Shown piece by piece: positions 37,204 to 49,600 of a DNA stretch of 64,000 nucleotides (positions are counted from its first letter, which is position 1; each line of letters starts with the position of its first letter). The position numbers were made by a program, and so were the translations under genes. A model generated the notes under the pieces. The model made no database searches, was not told the origin of the DNA, and saw only the letters and a program-made list of their open reading frames with translations. Source of the stretch: Collybiopsis luxurians FD-317 M1 (lineage: Eukaryota; Basidiomycota; Agaricomycetes; Agaricales; Omphalotaceae); contig KN834749.1 in the NCBI GenBank assembly GCA_000827265.1, forward strand, positions 2,345,500-2,409,499, read 5' to 3'.

Positions 37204-39745
37204 ATGTTGGGCAACGCACTCGGTCTCATTACTTTTCTGCCCTTTGCCTTTGCGGAGTTGAAGGTGTTTTCTCTTGGCATCGTCAACACTCGATTGGCAC
37301 CCGACGGCTTCGAACGCGATGTAATTGCGCCCAATGGAACCTTCCCAGGCCCTACGTTCATCGCCAGCAAGGGCGACAGTGTCGATATTGCCTTGAATAA
37401 CGAATTGACCAGCCCTAATATGAGACGTAGTACTTCGATCGTAAGTTAATTTTGACATGACTCCACCCAATCACAGCTTTGACAATTTCCGAAGCACTGG
37501 CATGGCTTCTTCCAAGCGAGGACTTCCTACGCCGACGGCCCTGCGTAAGTTTTATCGATTCTTTCGGAGGAAGTCCGCTCATTCTGGGTCATAGATTCGT
37601 GAATCAGGTTTGTTTTCCTATATATGCCTTTGAACGAGACTTTGATAGATGCAATAGTGCCCTATTCCTCCGGGTGACACTTTCCACTACGCTTTTGACA
37701 CAGCCGGTCAAACCGGAAAGTCAGTAGCTGAATTTCCTCATCTTTCTATTGTTTACTTACACGCACTTCAGCTACTGGTACCACAGCCATCTCAGTACTC
37801 AATACTGTGATGGATTGCGAGGAGCATTCATTGTCTACGGTAACTTACTTCGTTGTCTTTCTCCTTAATCGTTGCTCAATGCTGGAAGTAGATCCCGACG
37901 ACCCACTGAAGGATCTCTACGATGTAGATGGTGTGTTTTTTTAAAATTCTTTCGAGATGTTGAATACCTGCGCTCACGACTCTGAACCAAACAGACGGTA
38001 GGTTTTCGGAATTTTGAGTGCTACTCTAAACTAATTTTCCTGCCAGAATCAACTATTATTACTCTTGCCGACTGGTACCACGTTGTTGGCCCCGAGGCTC
38101 AGGCTCACTTCTTCCAATCCGGAACCGTTCCGTTAGTATTACTTTTTCCTTCGTGATCTTATTCAAAATGCCTAATGTAGAATTCCCGACTCTGGCCTTA
38201 TCAACGGTGTTGGTCGATACGTCGGTGGAGTAAGTGAAGATGCACACTTCAAAGTTGCCCTACATACCCTGATACCTTGTATCTCAGCCCGAAGTGCCAT
38301 ACGCTGTAGTCAATGTTGAGCAAGGCAAGCGATATCGGTTCCGCGTTGTCTCTCTTTCTTGCCGCCCGTTCTTCACTTGGAGTATCGATAACCACAACCT
38401 TACCGTCATGGAACTCGACGGTGTCGAGCACGACCCCGTCACTGTCCAGAATGTTGATGTCTATGCGGGTAAGTGGACGTTATCCTTATTTGAGGATGAG
38501 CTATATGATCTATGAATAAATTCATTTAGCCCAACGTATTTCCGCAATTGTGGAGGCTAATCAACCTGTTGACAACTACTGGATGCGTGCCCCTCCTACT
38601 GGTGGTGCTGGAGGCGCTGCTGGTAACCCCAACCGTAAGTACTTTCGGTGATGCTGCCCCGCATGCATTAATTATGCTACAATTCAGTCAACCCGAACTT
38701 GACTCTTGCTATTTTCCGATACGCTGGTGCTCCTGATGAAGAACCTACGACAAACAACACCGGTATCCTTGGAACAAAACTCAATGATGCTGATATGCAT
38801 GTCAGTGTGTCTTCTACAGCCTTTGGATCAATCGCTCAATCTATGTTAGCCTATTGCTTCTGAGGATCCTGGAAAACTCGGTGACGGCGAGCCAGACATT
38901 CACTTTGAGCTTAACATCAGCCAGGTACCCGATTTTCCTTCTACGTCCATATTACTCTGTCTAATTCGATTTTTCAATAGCCCAATCCGCCCTTCTTCGA
39001 CATCAACAACATTTCTTACATTTCGCCTACCCTTCCGCTCTTACTTCAAATCTTGAGTGGAGCGGCTGATCCTCAGGACTTCTTACCTTCGGTACCCTCA
39101 ATTCCGACCATTTATTGACATCTTCTTAACTCTTCTCTCGACCATTAGAATCAAGTTCTCTTGATCCAGCCCAACTGGACAATCGAAGTTTCTATCCCGG
39201 GAACTGGAGGCACGTAGATATCTTCAACGACCACTGAAGTAGCACTCATATCATTTCTGTTTAGCTCATCCCTTCCACTGTAAACTACTTCCCTCGGTTC
39301 ATGTGATACCACTGACGGTCTTCATTTCGCAGTGCACGGGCACAACTTTGATGTTATCCGTGTTTCTAATTCGAATGTTACCAACTTTGTCAATCCTCCT
39401 AGGCGAGACGTTATTCCAATCAACGGAGGCAACACCACTTTCAGATTTAAGGCTGTACGTTACCTAATCCTGACGACTTATCTCACAAGCTTATCGATCC
39501 TTGGATAGGATAACCCAGGAGCCTGGTTCTTGCATTGGTTAGTCTTCACCTTATTATTTTTATCTGTATCGACTATTTACGCCCATTCCAGCCACATTGA
39601 CTGGCATCTGGAAGCAGGTCTTGCGGTCGTCTTTGCGGAATCGCCGTCACTCAACCTTGAAGGTTCTCCATTCTCTCAACAAACACCAGACGACTGGCTT
39701 CAGCTCTGCCCCGATTACAATGTACTTCCGCCCGAATTGCAGTGA
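37204..39745 (+). CDS. Secreted laccase (multicopper oxidase)
   Basis: Oxidises phenols with reduction of oxygen to water; acts outside the cell. Signal peptide [17 protein letters not shown]. All four copper signatures are present: [50 protein letters not shown] and [18 protein letters not shown]. The residue ten after the copper Cys is Leu, which puts it in the class 2 (Leu axial) group. The first exons are 37204-37440, 37495-37544, 37595-37607, 37658-37719, 37772-37839 and 37892-37930. A 3-nt exon at 37995-37997 is likely, giving DVDDEST. The intron just before HPFH (39210-39264) keeps frame only with a GC donor. About fifteen short introns in total. The protein ends [13 protein letters not shown]. 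It appears intact and functional. Confidence 0.93.
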
Positions 39746-40076
39746 AACTCTTCGTAGATTTCGTGGAAGCCAAAGGGAAGGCAGGGAGAAAGCTCTCAGT
39801 GTCGCTTCACGCCTAATCCACATAGAACTCTATCGGTTTTTTAAACAATATTCGTATGTATATACTGATTGCTTGCTGGATCAGTTTCAATTTATTTATA
39901 ACTCTTTGTGCGTGCAATCATGGCATCCTCACTTAGTATCCTGAACTTTTTGTCCCGAGCACTGAGAATTGCGTCTATACACGCTTTTTGCACCATACAA
40001 CTTCGCAGGCATTGAAAAGCACTTGGCCCGCGGACTCGCCAATTTCCAGTTTGGTTCAGTGCTCGACGCGACTCTA

Positions 40077-40227
40077 CTGTACCATTTTGAATGGAAGTTC
40101 ATCAATTTAGAAAATTTGGTCAATGAGAAATACCAAAAAAAAAATCCGAAAAGTCGAGGATAAAATAAACTGATGCCAGGTTTTTGGCCAACAACGCATG
40201 ACTGAACTCCCATTCAAAATGGTACAG
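40077..40227. mobile_element. MITE-like TA-flanked inverted-repeat element (151 bp)
   Basis: The left arm begins CTGTACCATTTTGAATGG and the right arm ends with its exact reverse complement. One mismatch follows, then six more paired bases (AGTTCA/TGAACT), giving arms of about 25 bp. Both outer ends are flanked by TA, as expected for the target-site duplication of Tc1/mariner-type transposons. The interior of about 100 bp is AT-rich and too short to code for a transposase, so this would be a non-autonomous MITE. A single copy was seen in the window; membership in a repeat family was not tested. Confidence 0.55.
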
Positions 40228-40666
40228 TACTGTATGCACGTTGCTCATTTACCAATGAGAGAGTTCATTTCCATAAAAACTCCGAAGATGCTTAATGTTT
40301 AATATTGTATAGGGCGTTAGAAGATGCAATTTCACCCCAACTGCTCTTCGGGAATGAGGAAAATTATAGAAAGCAACTCACCAGACGTCTCCAACTTGAC
40401 ATAGCATGGGTATTACCGACTTTCAGCACCCTTTGGTGCCCATCGACATCTCTAGGTTGTCAGAGACTAACACTCAAAATGCAAAACTCGGGGCCAATAG
40501 TTAGGTCACAACTTTGAGCGGTCCCGAAGAGCAATCCTCTCTGGTCAATCAACGGATAGCAAGCTAACGCCACGGTCATAAAATGATTGAACAAAACCAT
40601 ACTTACAGCAACCAAGCAGTCTGTTCATCTGGCTAAACGATGCCATGATGGAGAAACAAGAATTAT

Positions 40667-40700
40667 GTTTTTTTGTTTTTTGTTTTTTGTTTTCTTTTTG
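40667..40700 (+). repeat. T-rich low-complexity tract
   Basis: Imperfect tandem runs of six to seven T separated by single G or C, in the pattern (T6-7 G)n. Simple-sequence DNA in an intergenic block. Confidence 0.75.
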
Positions 40701-43700
40701 GTCCTTAGTTTGCCTATGAGAACGGTCTCTTCAACACCAAGGTTGTTATTCGTCCACCGTGCTCGAGCCTGAACCAGAAAAAAAAGTGAGCTTTGATTCA
40801 CTTCGGGTTTTCCCGCCCCTGCGATCCAGTTTGGAGATTCTCTAGCGAACATTGCCGACGTTTCTATCTAGTGACAGCTCACTAAATACTTACGCAACAT
40901 ATACTGCAGCCACCCTTTGCCCCTATGGACCGATAAGCCAATTCCGCTTGATTCTTACTGAGTACTTACACCCGCATAATCTCGCATAACCGCTAATGGT
41001 TTTGGTTGATTACCGTAAGACATACCCGCGAATGTCCATGAGTGTTGAGCGTTACTCTCCATCTCCACCGGCTGCATGATCCAGTCTATGCTTTACGGAT
41101 GGCTCAAAGAAGCCCCTGGCTGTACCCGTCAAACATGTGGTGTTTTGTGGTGCTTCCCGCATTTTCACACCGCTCTGTTTTTTTTTACTCTCCATCTTGA
41201 CAGAAAGAAGCCCGAACGGTATCAGCTTCATCAAGGGTCATCCTTCCGAAATTCCATGGCCAGGTGAGACGGAACCTTGACTGATTTTACGCTCAGGTGC
41301 CAGAGTTGTGGAATTATTTCTCTTCTCTTGTCAATCGGGAGGGATATCGAATTACTTGCAGTGAGGAAATCAACGACTAGTACGCCATACTGCTGTACAT
41401 TACAGCGCTACACTTGGGCAATAAATGGCCAGGAAATGTAGAGGTCTTGAGATTGTTTGTTGAGGCGCATATAATCATGTTTCACTTGAAGGGCGCTGGC
41501 CTGCCGTAGCTCTAAGATAGTAAGTAACAAAGATCCCGGTATCCGAATGTCAAGGCAAATGCCCTGCTCCTCCTGTCTGGTTACTACATACTTAGATTGT
41601 AGCAACAGCCTTTTGTCTTCAGGCCTTCAGGGCCGACCAGCCATCGAGTTCTTCTTCTGATTGGACCACACTTCGCCGAAGGTCAAAGCGCCTGATACTA
41701 GTCCCAATTTATCTCACTGCAACTGCATCTTGACACAAAATGATGAATCTAACGCTTGTCAGTAGCTGTGCATTATACATATCAACATAATACGACCAAA
41801 ACTCCATAAAAAATTATTTCGTCCATTTATCGCACTAGCCTCCGGTATCGAAGCTGAGCGGATCCTTTTTGACTTTGACACTCTGGTTTATCGGACAATA
41901 AACAACCTGCGTTTCATGGATTTATAGGGGGAAAAGACAAGTCATACGACAGCATTTATGGTGAAGGGTGAGGAAACTAATCACGAAATTTTCACTCGCA
42001 TATATGGAGCAAAGGTTGCGGAGGATTCTTAGACTCGAGCGTGAGCGCGTCGCTGATCCTAGTTGCCCGATGATTACAAGTTAAAGCAACCGCATTTAGG
42101 CCATTGATCCTTCCCAGAGCTGTCCAGGTAGACGCATAGTAACCAGCTTCCCTTCCCTATCACAGGTCCCGATCTATGAACCTTATCTGCGTGGAACATC
42201 CAAACGCTGGGACTTTACGCTTCGTTTTTTTCAAGAAAGTTTTATGACACTGAACTTCTACGTAGAATTTTTCAGAACTGAACAAAGTGTAATTTCGGAG
42301 AAGTTCTGGACAAGGTGGCGTGGTCGTACCGAAATGGATCCTGTTCACACTAGCGAAGACTAAGGATAAGAACACCCTGGCGATGTGGGTTTAAGCGGCA
42401 TGTACACATTCCAGTCGACGTCGGTTAGCGCTGGTTAGCGTCGGTTGTTCTCTCTCGTAAGACTTCTCAGGCTGGAATTTTCGCGGAAGGACCTAGACTC
42501 CATGCGGTGGGCATTTCAACACAGAATACAGAGTCAGAGGTTCTACTTTCTTCCTTCACGTTCGGAGACAGCGATACGCATATATACATAGTCCTCGGAT
42601 GAAAGAATCGACTGGAATGACTCAAAAGCTCCTGTTCAAATGAGTAACTTTGATTGTGAAACTGGTACCCTGAGGGATACTTACATTTATAGTAACCCCA
42701 TTGTGTTCAAAAGCTGTATGTTCCTGTATAATAAATTGAAAGTCTCGTAAATTCACTTCAAAGAAGATAATTGACTCATACATACAAGCAACATACAAGA
42801 ACCTTGATCGTCTGGTTTCCAATAAAGTATTATACTCATTCTGATAGAGTACCGGTAAGTAGAATGAGCATTTTCTGAGTAAAGACCATTCTATTTGACT
42901 TGCCGAACTCCGTCAGTCTGATGTGGCGATGCAAAACTGATACTATATGCGCTCCATATCCCCTGTTCCTCCTGGTACCGCTTCCGAAAATTCGAACGAA
43001 ACTCTGGTTAAGTTTGGCGTCGCTTATGCATACGCTAAGTACAGGAATGCCCTGCAGCATGAGCAATGTACCGAGGAGGCGCATTTACTTACGTATCCAT
43101 TGTTGATGCCGACGAAGTCGTCCACTTTACTCTTTTTCTTAGTACATCTTGAAGCCTGAAACCCATGGCGCGAGGCTGCAGTACGCTCGTTGTTCGGAGA
43201 GTCCCGACCCTGATCTGTCCAAGGCTACATTTATGCATCGACGCCCGAAATGCCAAATTGTGTTTAAAAACATGGCCTCAACCACCGTGGATACGCAGTA
43301 TCTCCTTAATTGTGGTATGGCGGTATTTCAACCGGGATCCTAGCGTTAACGGAAGAAGAATGAGCACGATTGGGGGAATACTCCAGAAGTGGACAAACCG
43401 AAGGGAGATACAAATACTTGGAACTGGATAAGTTCGGGAATCCGACAAAAGCTCGGACGGAGATCAGGTCGCATCAGTCAGGTCGCATTGCTCTCTTCTT
43501 GAGACCTCTCGTTGGTCCATTCCTTCCATCTTGAAAGGATCAAATTAAACCAAATAAATAAAACGCATCTGTCTTTAGTACTTACCACGAGTCCGTGGTC
43601 ACGAACCTCACACACCTAAGTACGGGTGGGAAGGTATCGCCTAGTGTCGCGACTGGTTACGTGACGAGAGCCTCGTTTCCGGGATTCCAGTCTGCCAGAA

Positions 43701-44393
43701 AGGAACGCAGAAAGGACGAAAAGAAATGACGGGAAAATCGTCAAAAAAAAAGAAGGAAAACAAGTTTTGCATCACATGGCAGCTTGAAACTCGAAGTCTC
43801 CGCGCCTCCAATTTTCCATATGTAGGTATCTTAGGTCTGGTGCCTCTCTTACAAACTGTCCTTTGAAAATTCTGAAAATTCATTCTCAAGAAGTAGGCGG
43901 CGGTCGAAGTCCATAACTGTAAACTCTACCACCATTTGTTTGTTCTGGCCAATTTTCCCACCTTTTTTCTTCCAATGTCGAAGGCGGTGATGATGCAGAG
44001 CTCCGTCTGCGCAGGGCGTCCAGGGCAGGACCGTGATCATTACCAAGATCCTATCGACTGAGATTCCCGAGTCAGATCAGTTTTGCTTTGCCGGATTTGG
44101 TAGACTGAAATTTATTGGAATAAATGCGCCTCTCATGGAATGAGAGAGGCACGATGAGTATACAAGGCTATTTTACAGAATTTTACAATATCTTTCTTTC
44201 TTTCTTTTCAGGCTTTCCAGGCCCAGCGTTGCAAAAATTAACTTTAGCTTTGTGGGCTATTGTATTGAAAAGAATTCCGAGACCGGAGAACCGGAAAAGG
44301 TATTCGTTCTCATACTTAGACGCTCGTTGCCGATCAAATTGGGGGGCTTATACAAAACTCAGGTCTTCTTGTTGATCATTTCAGTCTCCTACT

Positions 44394-45897
44394 ATGTCCT
44401 CTCATCCTCATTTCTCTTCCGTCGACGCGCCTGGCGCTCCTGGCGACGATAGAAATTCACAATCTCCATCCGATGATGCTTCCAATGGTGAGCTCCACTT
44501 ATCTATGTCGGTCGCCCTATGTATAATTTCATTCCAGACGGCGACAGCAACCAGAGCCTCACTTCGCAGACCCTCAACGCCGATGGCACGCCCAAAAGAC
44601 CGATGAACGCGTTTATGATATTTGCCAGACGTAGAAGGCCCCAGGTCTCTGCAGAAAATCAGTCGATGCGTACGGGGGAAATCAGCAAGATTCTCAGCAA
44701 GGAGTGGAACTCGATGCCTGCAGTGAGTCTTTTCTTCCGTTTAATACTGCTCTTATAAACTATTTTACAGTCCGAAAAACAATTTTATCTCGACCGCGCA
44801 AAAGGTATGACGCGAATTGTGCAAAGTAGCACCTCGGGAGCTAATTAACTATCCTCTTTTTCACCTGAATCTCGTCTTTTATCACCCCTGCTCACTCTGT
44901 TGTCGTTGATATCACTGGGGCACCTGTTCTTGCAGAGCTCAAAGAAACATTCAACTCAAAATACCCCGACTACGTATATCGTCGGCGACCTAACCATTCG
45001 CGAAAAAGAAGAAAGAGCGACTCCCATTCTGTCGATGGCTCCGGGAATCCCGACGCTATCCCAGACAATGGCATGCCCAGACCGTATGATGATCCTCTGC
45101 ACTCTCGACCGTCCGGGATGGCTTCTTATCCCCCTTCGGATCCTTATGGGCGCGATTCCTCGAGGCATCCATACTTAAACACTGATAGACCCAACCACCA
45201 TCATTCGATGACTCCCCCGTTAAATCACAATGGGCCTTTACCATCTCCAAGACTCCCTGGACATTCTAATGCAATGCCAGCAATACACTCGTATTTATCT
45301 TCCCAAAACATCCCGTCAGCTGCCCAGTCTCACCATATGTATGGATCTTCCTCTGCGCATTCCAACTGGGACCATCCGCGTCTCGATACTAAAATGGGTA
45401 ACGATGGTCGTTTAGACTCTCCCCACGGTAGACCGTCTTCTACTGGGTCTAGTTCAATGTGGCCTGCACCTGAGCGATCTTCCTCCCGAGGATATGCCGG
45501 CCAATCTGGTTCGCCAACGGGCTCTGCACCCAGCTCGGCTACTGCGGGAGGAGGCTCAGAAAACAACTTTAACTTTCCAACGCTAAATTCACCGTTTTTT
45601 CCTCCAGGAGGGGCCAATGATTCCAACCATCTACCACCTCCAGGTAGTTTGAACACGAGCAATAGCCGAAATGGGTACGATCACCGGTCTTACTCACCGC
45701 CTCCTTTAGGAGGTTCTTTTGCTCAGTCTGCTTCTCGCCATGGCCTCGGTGGCGGTATGGGCGGAATTGGTGGACTAGGTAACGATGGGATGCCGAGGAG
45801 CTTGCCTCCTGTCCAAAGCATCCCTGGCTATTCGCAACCGGGCTTGGGCGGTAGTGGAGGGCCACCGGTTGGTGATATGTGGTCAAACCGGACATGA
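44394..45897 (+). CDS. HMG-box transcription factor (MATA/SOX-type box)
   Basis: Sequence-specific HMG-box DNA-binding protein. It starts at 44394 (MSSHPHFSSVDAPGAPGDDR). After intron 1 the box begins KRPMNAFMIFARRRRPQVSA, continues GEISKILSKEWNSMPASEKQ and FYLDRAKELKETFNSKYPDY, and ends in the basic YVYRRRPNHSRKKRKS. The PMNAF and YRRRP signatures are those of the SOX/MATA class rather than HMGB-type non-specific boxes. The remaining 270 residues are Ser/Pro/Gly/His-rich with no other domain and probably act in activation. Four exons, the last being large. Fungal factors of this class often control mating, stress or fruiting, but the target of this one is unknown. Confidence 0.9.
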
Positions 45898-46657
45898 TGG
45901 ACCCAGAGCATCACCATTAATCATTCGATGAAAGGTCGACTTTTAAAATTTTCTATGCCGCTCTTCCTTCAATTTCGCTGTGTATAATTGGCAACCACTT
46001 GTGTATTTCATTGGTCCTCGTTTACGCTTTTCGCGGGTGTACTTTAGTGATATTTTATTCTTTTGTCCTCTTTCCCCCTCCTTGAAGCTACACTTTATAC
46101 TTTATACAAATTACTTATCAAAGGACCTAGGTGTATCTTTTCCCTTTTATATCTATCTATCCCGCTTTCGTTGCTTTCCACTTCTGTCTCAAAGTATCCT
46201 GTGCCGCTATACCTGCTATCAGCTGTAAAATACTTTTTTTTTCACTCTTCTTTGTACATTGTTCTTAGAGAAAAATCATAGTGTTGTGTAACACCCCTTA
46301 AATCTCTTTCCTTTCCAGCTGGCCTAGTTCTTATTCATAATCTGCAGTTAGCCCAGGTCCAAGGTGATAGATTGCATTTTTCAGGCTCTGCGCATGGGTC
46401 ACGAGTTTTAGTGTCCTATGGAGGATGTACAGTACGATGTACATGATTTTAGGCTTAGGATTTATCACCAATCACGGGATACGTGATAGAAATAAAGATA
46501 GATATGATATGGATAGTTACTGTACAATGCACTAAGATCGTATCAACGAGAGAACATAACAATCTGATATTTGGTTATCACACCTGTGATATGCATTCGC
46601 AGCTCCAACGTAATACGCAACAGAGCACGCATGTAGACTACAAGCCAAACTGTATTT
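45898..46657. other. Convergent 3' region, no gene seen
   Basis: About 760 bp between the HMG-box stop and the TFIIIC stop. The plus strand is T-rich up to about 46260, consistent with the 3' UTR of the HMG-box gene. Open frames here are short. Confidence 0.55.
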
Positions 46658-49600
46658 TCATATGGCAAACCAATGTTTCGCTTCATTCACAAACCAAAAC
46701 ACCCGTCCCTCTTCCTTATCATCAAGCGCAGATATACTATGAGGCTCTGCAGTTCCCAAAACAAACGAAGGCGAGACAGAATGGTTCTTGACAAAGTTCG
46801 CTTCGAGCAACGTTCGCAGCAACTCCGCTACTTCCTGCTTGTCATAGACGGCTTTTAAACGCCACCGAAGCTCAATCTAACATCAATACGTGATAAGTGT
46901 TTAGTTTGCCTGCCAAGAAAGCAACTGAATATAATACCTGCGAAATTCCCGGCCTGAAGATAATAGCTCCCATGACGGCACGTAAAGCCGCTTCCCAGAC
47001 ATCCATCACCTTTTTACCAAATATGTCTAACCAGCGTCGCGGGAACACTCTGATTAACGGCGAATTCGATAATGCAACCGTCCATGATCTCGAATGTGCA
47101 GATGAGACGAGAAGTGTAGAGTTGTATCCAACCCAGTGTAAGAATGGATGAGGTTCCCGAGCCATTTTGAATACCACTGAAAGAACATGATCGGGATCCA
47201 TTTTAGTTTTAACCTGCAACATAGAATAAGTTGAAGTCGACAAAAGATGCTTCAATGCTTACAACGAGGTCCTGTTTCGACATCCCCTTAACGCCAGCCT
47301 GGCCTACAAGCCAAAGAATCAATTGAGCAGTATCCAGCTCTTGCGCGCTGAATTGGGAACTGTAGGCTCGCCACAGCTCATCCAAGCACCCAGAACAGTC
47401 TACAACTGCACCTAGGATCTCCTTTCGACAACAAGCCGGTCGCCCGTCAACGGTCATACCGTGACGAACAGCAGGGTCCTCGGCGATGTCTATAGCAGTG
47501 TTCTCAATATCATTAGAAGCTGATGTCGAATCGGAGAGGCCGAGGAATCGATAATTTAGGTCAGTCTCAATCTGATCATCATCTAGGAGGTGTTCAAGAT
47601 GCTGAAACGAAATCGAGATAACTTTGAAACTTACCAGCTTTCTTGCTATTCCAGTCTAGGGCAGCGCGGCAAGCTTGCGGGTGAGAAGTATCGATGCTGA
47701 ACTCAACCTTGTTTTCAGAAACAAGCTGGATCAGCGTCGCCATATCCCCATCCAAAGCAAGCAACGGCCATTCTCGCCAATCATCCTCTTGAGCGGAAAC
47801 TTCTTCGAGCGCTGCAGCATCCTGGAAGGTATCCCGGCTGACCACCCCGTTCAGTGCATTCTGATTGCTACAAAAAAGTCAATCTAGATGTAACGTAGCC
47901 CAGACTTATGACAAACATTTCCGAGATTTTCAACAATCTACCCGGTTGTGATTTCTGGGGATCACGAACAAGCTTTGATAGTACTCCGCGTCCGAGAAGA
48001 TTCGTTGCAGCAAGCGGTACGTTATCTTCGCCAACGCTGGTAAGTAATGACGAAGCCACCTCCGCTTCATATACTTCATTAGGCGTCCCAAGTACCATCT
48101 CAATCACAATATTAGCAGACAGAAACCGAAGGCGAAACAGTGAAGACCTACCTTCAGAGCTGCCTCAGCTAAACACATTTCTTCGGCCGATGTTTCTTCG
48201 AGGGATAGCTCATCTTGTTGGGAAGTGAATGGAAGACTAAGCATACCCCGCTCTCGTCCCTCTTCAACCAAAGCATTCCAAACGAAATCCCAAGAAGGAG
48301 CACTAGGTGGATTGTCTATTACATCAAATTGTTCAAGGATGCTTGAAATGTTGCTCGGAATTGCAGGCTGAGCGCTCTGCTGAGCAGGCAGATATCCAAC
48401 TCGTCTGAACAGAGATATCAGCCAAGAAGGACGCCACCATCTTTTGAAATTATACTCACAGTGCATTCTTGTCGATATGCTTGCGAAGGAACTCGATGTG
48501 CTTGATGAGATCAAAATTAGTCGCGCTCGAAGGGTCGGGATCTGGAAGATGCTCGGATCCACGGTGCTGTACCCAGATATGGTACCAGGTCTCTTCTAAT
48601 CGATTCAAGTATGTATCGCCACCCGTCGCTTCTCGGAGATGAGCAACACGTTGACGAACAGTGTTCCTGGGAACAGCGGGGAAAACTTGCTCAAATGCGC
48701 CCCAATCTAAGCGAATTGCATCGCGACATCTCGCTTTGATGATAGCAGCCGCATCGCGGGCCAGTTCCTCATATTCCCGTGTCCACATGAAACGCTGTCG
48801 GCGCGTGATGGGGCGAGGTTTGTTGTCGTTGTCCTCGGGCGGATCTGAACATATTGAGCAATCGTAACGAGAAATGGATATTAGTTCTTACCATCTTTGC
48901 CACGCTTCTTGCGCTGCTTTCGAGGAGGCCGTGTTTGATCTAAAGGGGGACCTTGCTCAGCTATGAGCTCAGCAACGGAGCGTTCTGGAGGATTTAAAGC
49001 AACGGGGGGTGCCACAGTAGAGAGAGGGACGGCTGGTTGTGAGGCTGAACTCGTCCCCTTCGTCGCTGACGACTTTTTGGCCTTCAGAACCTTCTTTGAC
49101 ATTATTTCCGCTTCCTGAATAGTGGCAGAAATCTCCGCCTCCCACTTCTGAGTGTCTTGGACAGTTGTGGATTGAATGAATCGATCATGAATCTGCTTGA
49201 TCCTGAGGGATGCAGATTTCTTTAAAGGTTCGGGATTGACACGTTGGAGGAGCTGCTTCCACTCTTCTTCTCTATGCTGATGAGCATCTTCAGCTTTCTT
49301 CCTCAAAGAAGCTTGAGCTTCAGCCGCCTGAAGTGCCTCCTTTTCCTTTGCTTCGCGCTTGAGCCTCTTCCGAGCCTTGCCAGCTTCCTTAGTCAGCTTT
49401 CCCTGTATATCCGAGTAATAGTCCCGCACTACACCGGGAGGAGCACTGGAAACCCAAGATATTTTGTCAATGAGAGCATCACTGTCTTCATTGTCCAAAG
49501 GAGTAATCCCTGTACCGACGTTGTAGAACCGATTTAGGTACTGCATTTGATACCATGAAATTTTGTATTGAGCAGACCAGGATACACGACGACGAAGAGT

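Larger units (their letters stand above)
39746..44393. other. Gene-poor block, no gene recognised
   Basis: About 4.6 kb with only short open frames and no recognisable protein domain on either strand, by far the longest gap in the window. It contains the TA-flanked inverted-repeat element at 40077-40227 and a T-rich tract at 40667-40700. Small direct repeats also occur: ggttagcg-type units at 42421-42445 and TCAGGTCGCAT twice at 43463-43490. It could hold the decayed remains of a mobile element, non-coding transcripts, or the long upstream region of the HMG-box gene. Confidence 0.5.

Noticed and set aside
39180..39300. Apparent frameshift in the laccase before HPFH
   Set aside because: A GC-AG intron at 39210-39264 restores the frame with a normal intron size and a family-like protein, so a broken gene is not needed.
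42836..43343. Several 60-90 codon frames in the gene-poor block
   Set aside because: They overlap on both strands, lack family motifs and do not join by splice sites into a longer coherent protein.
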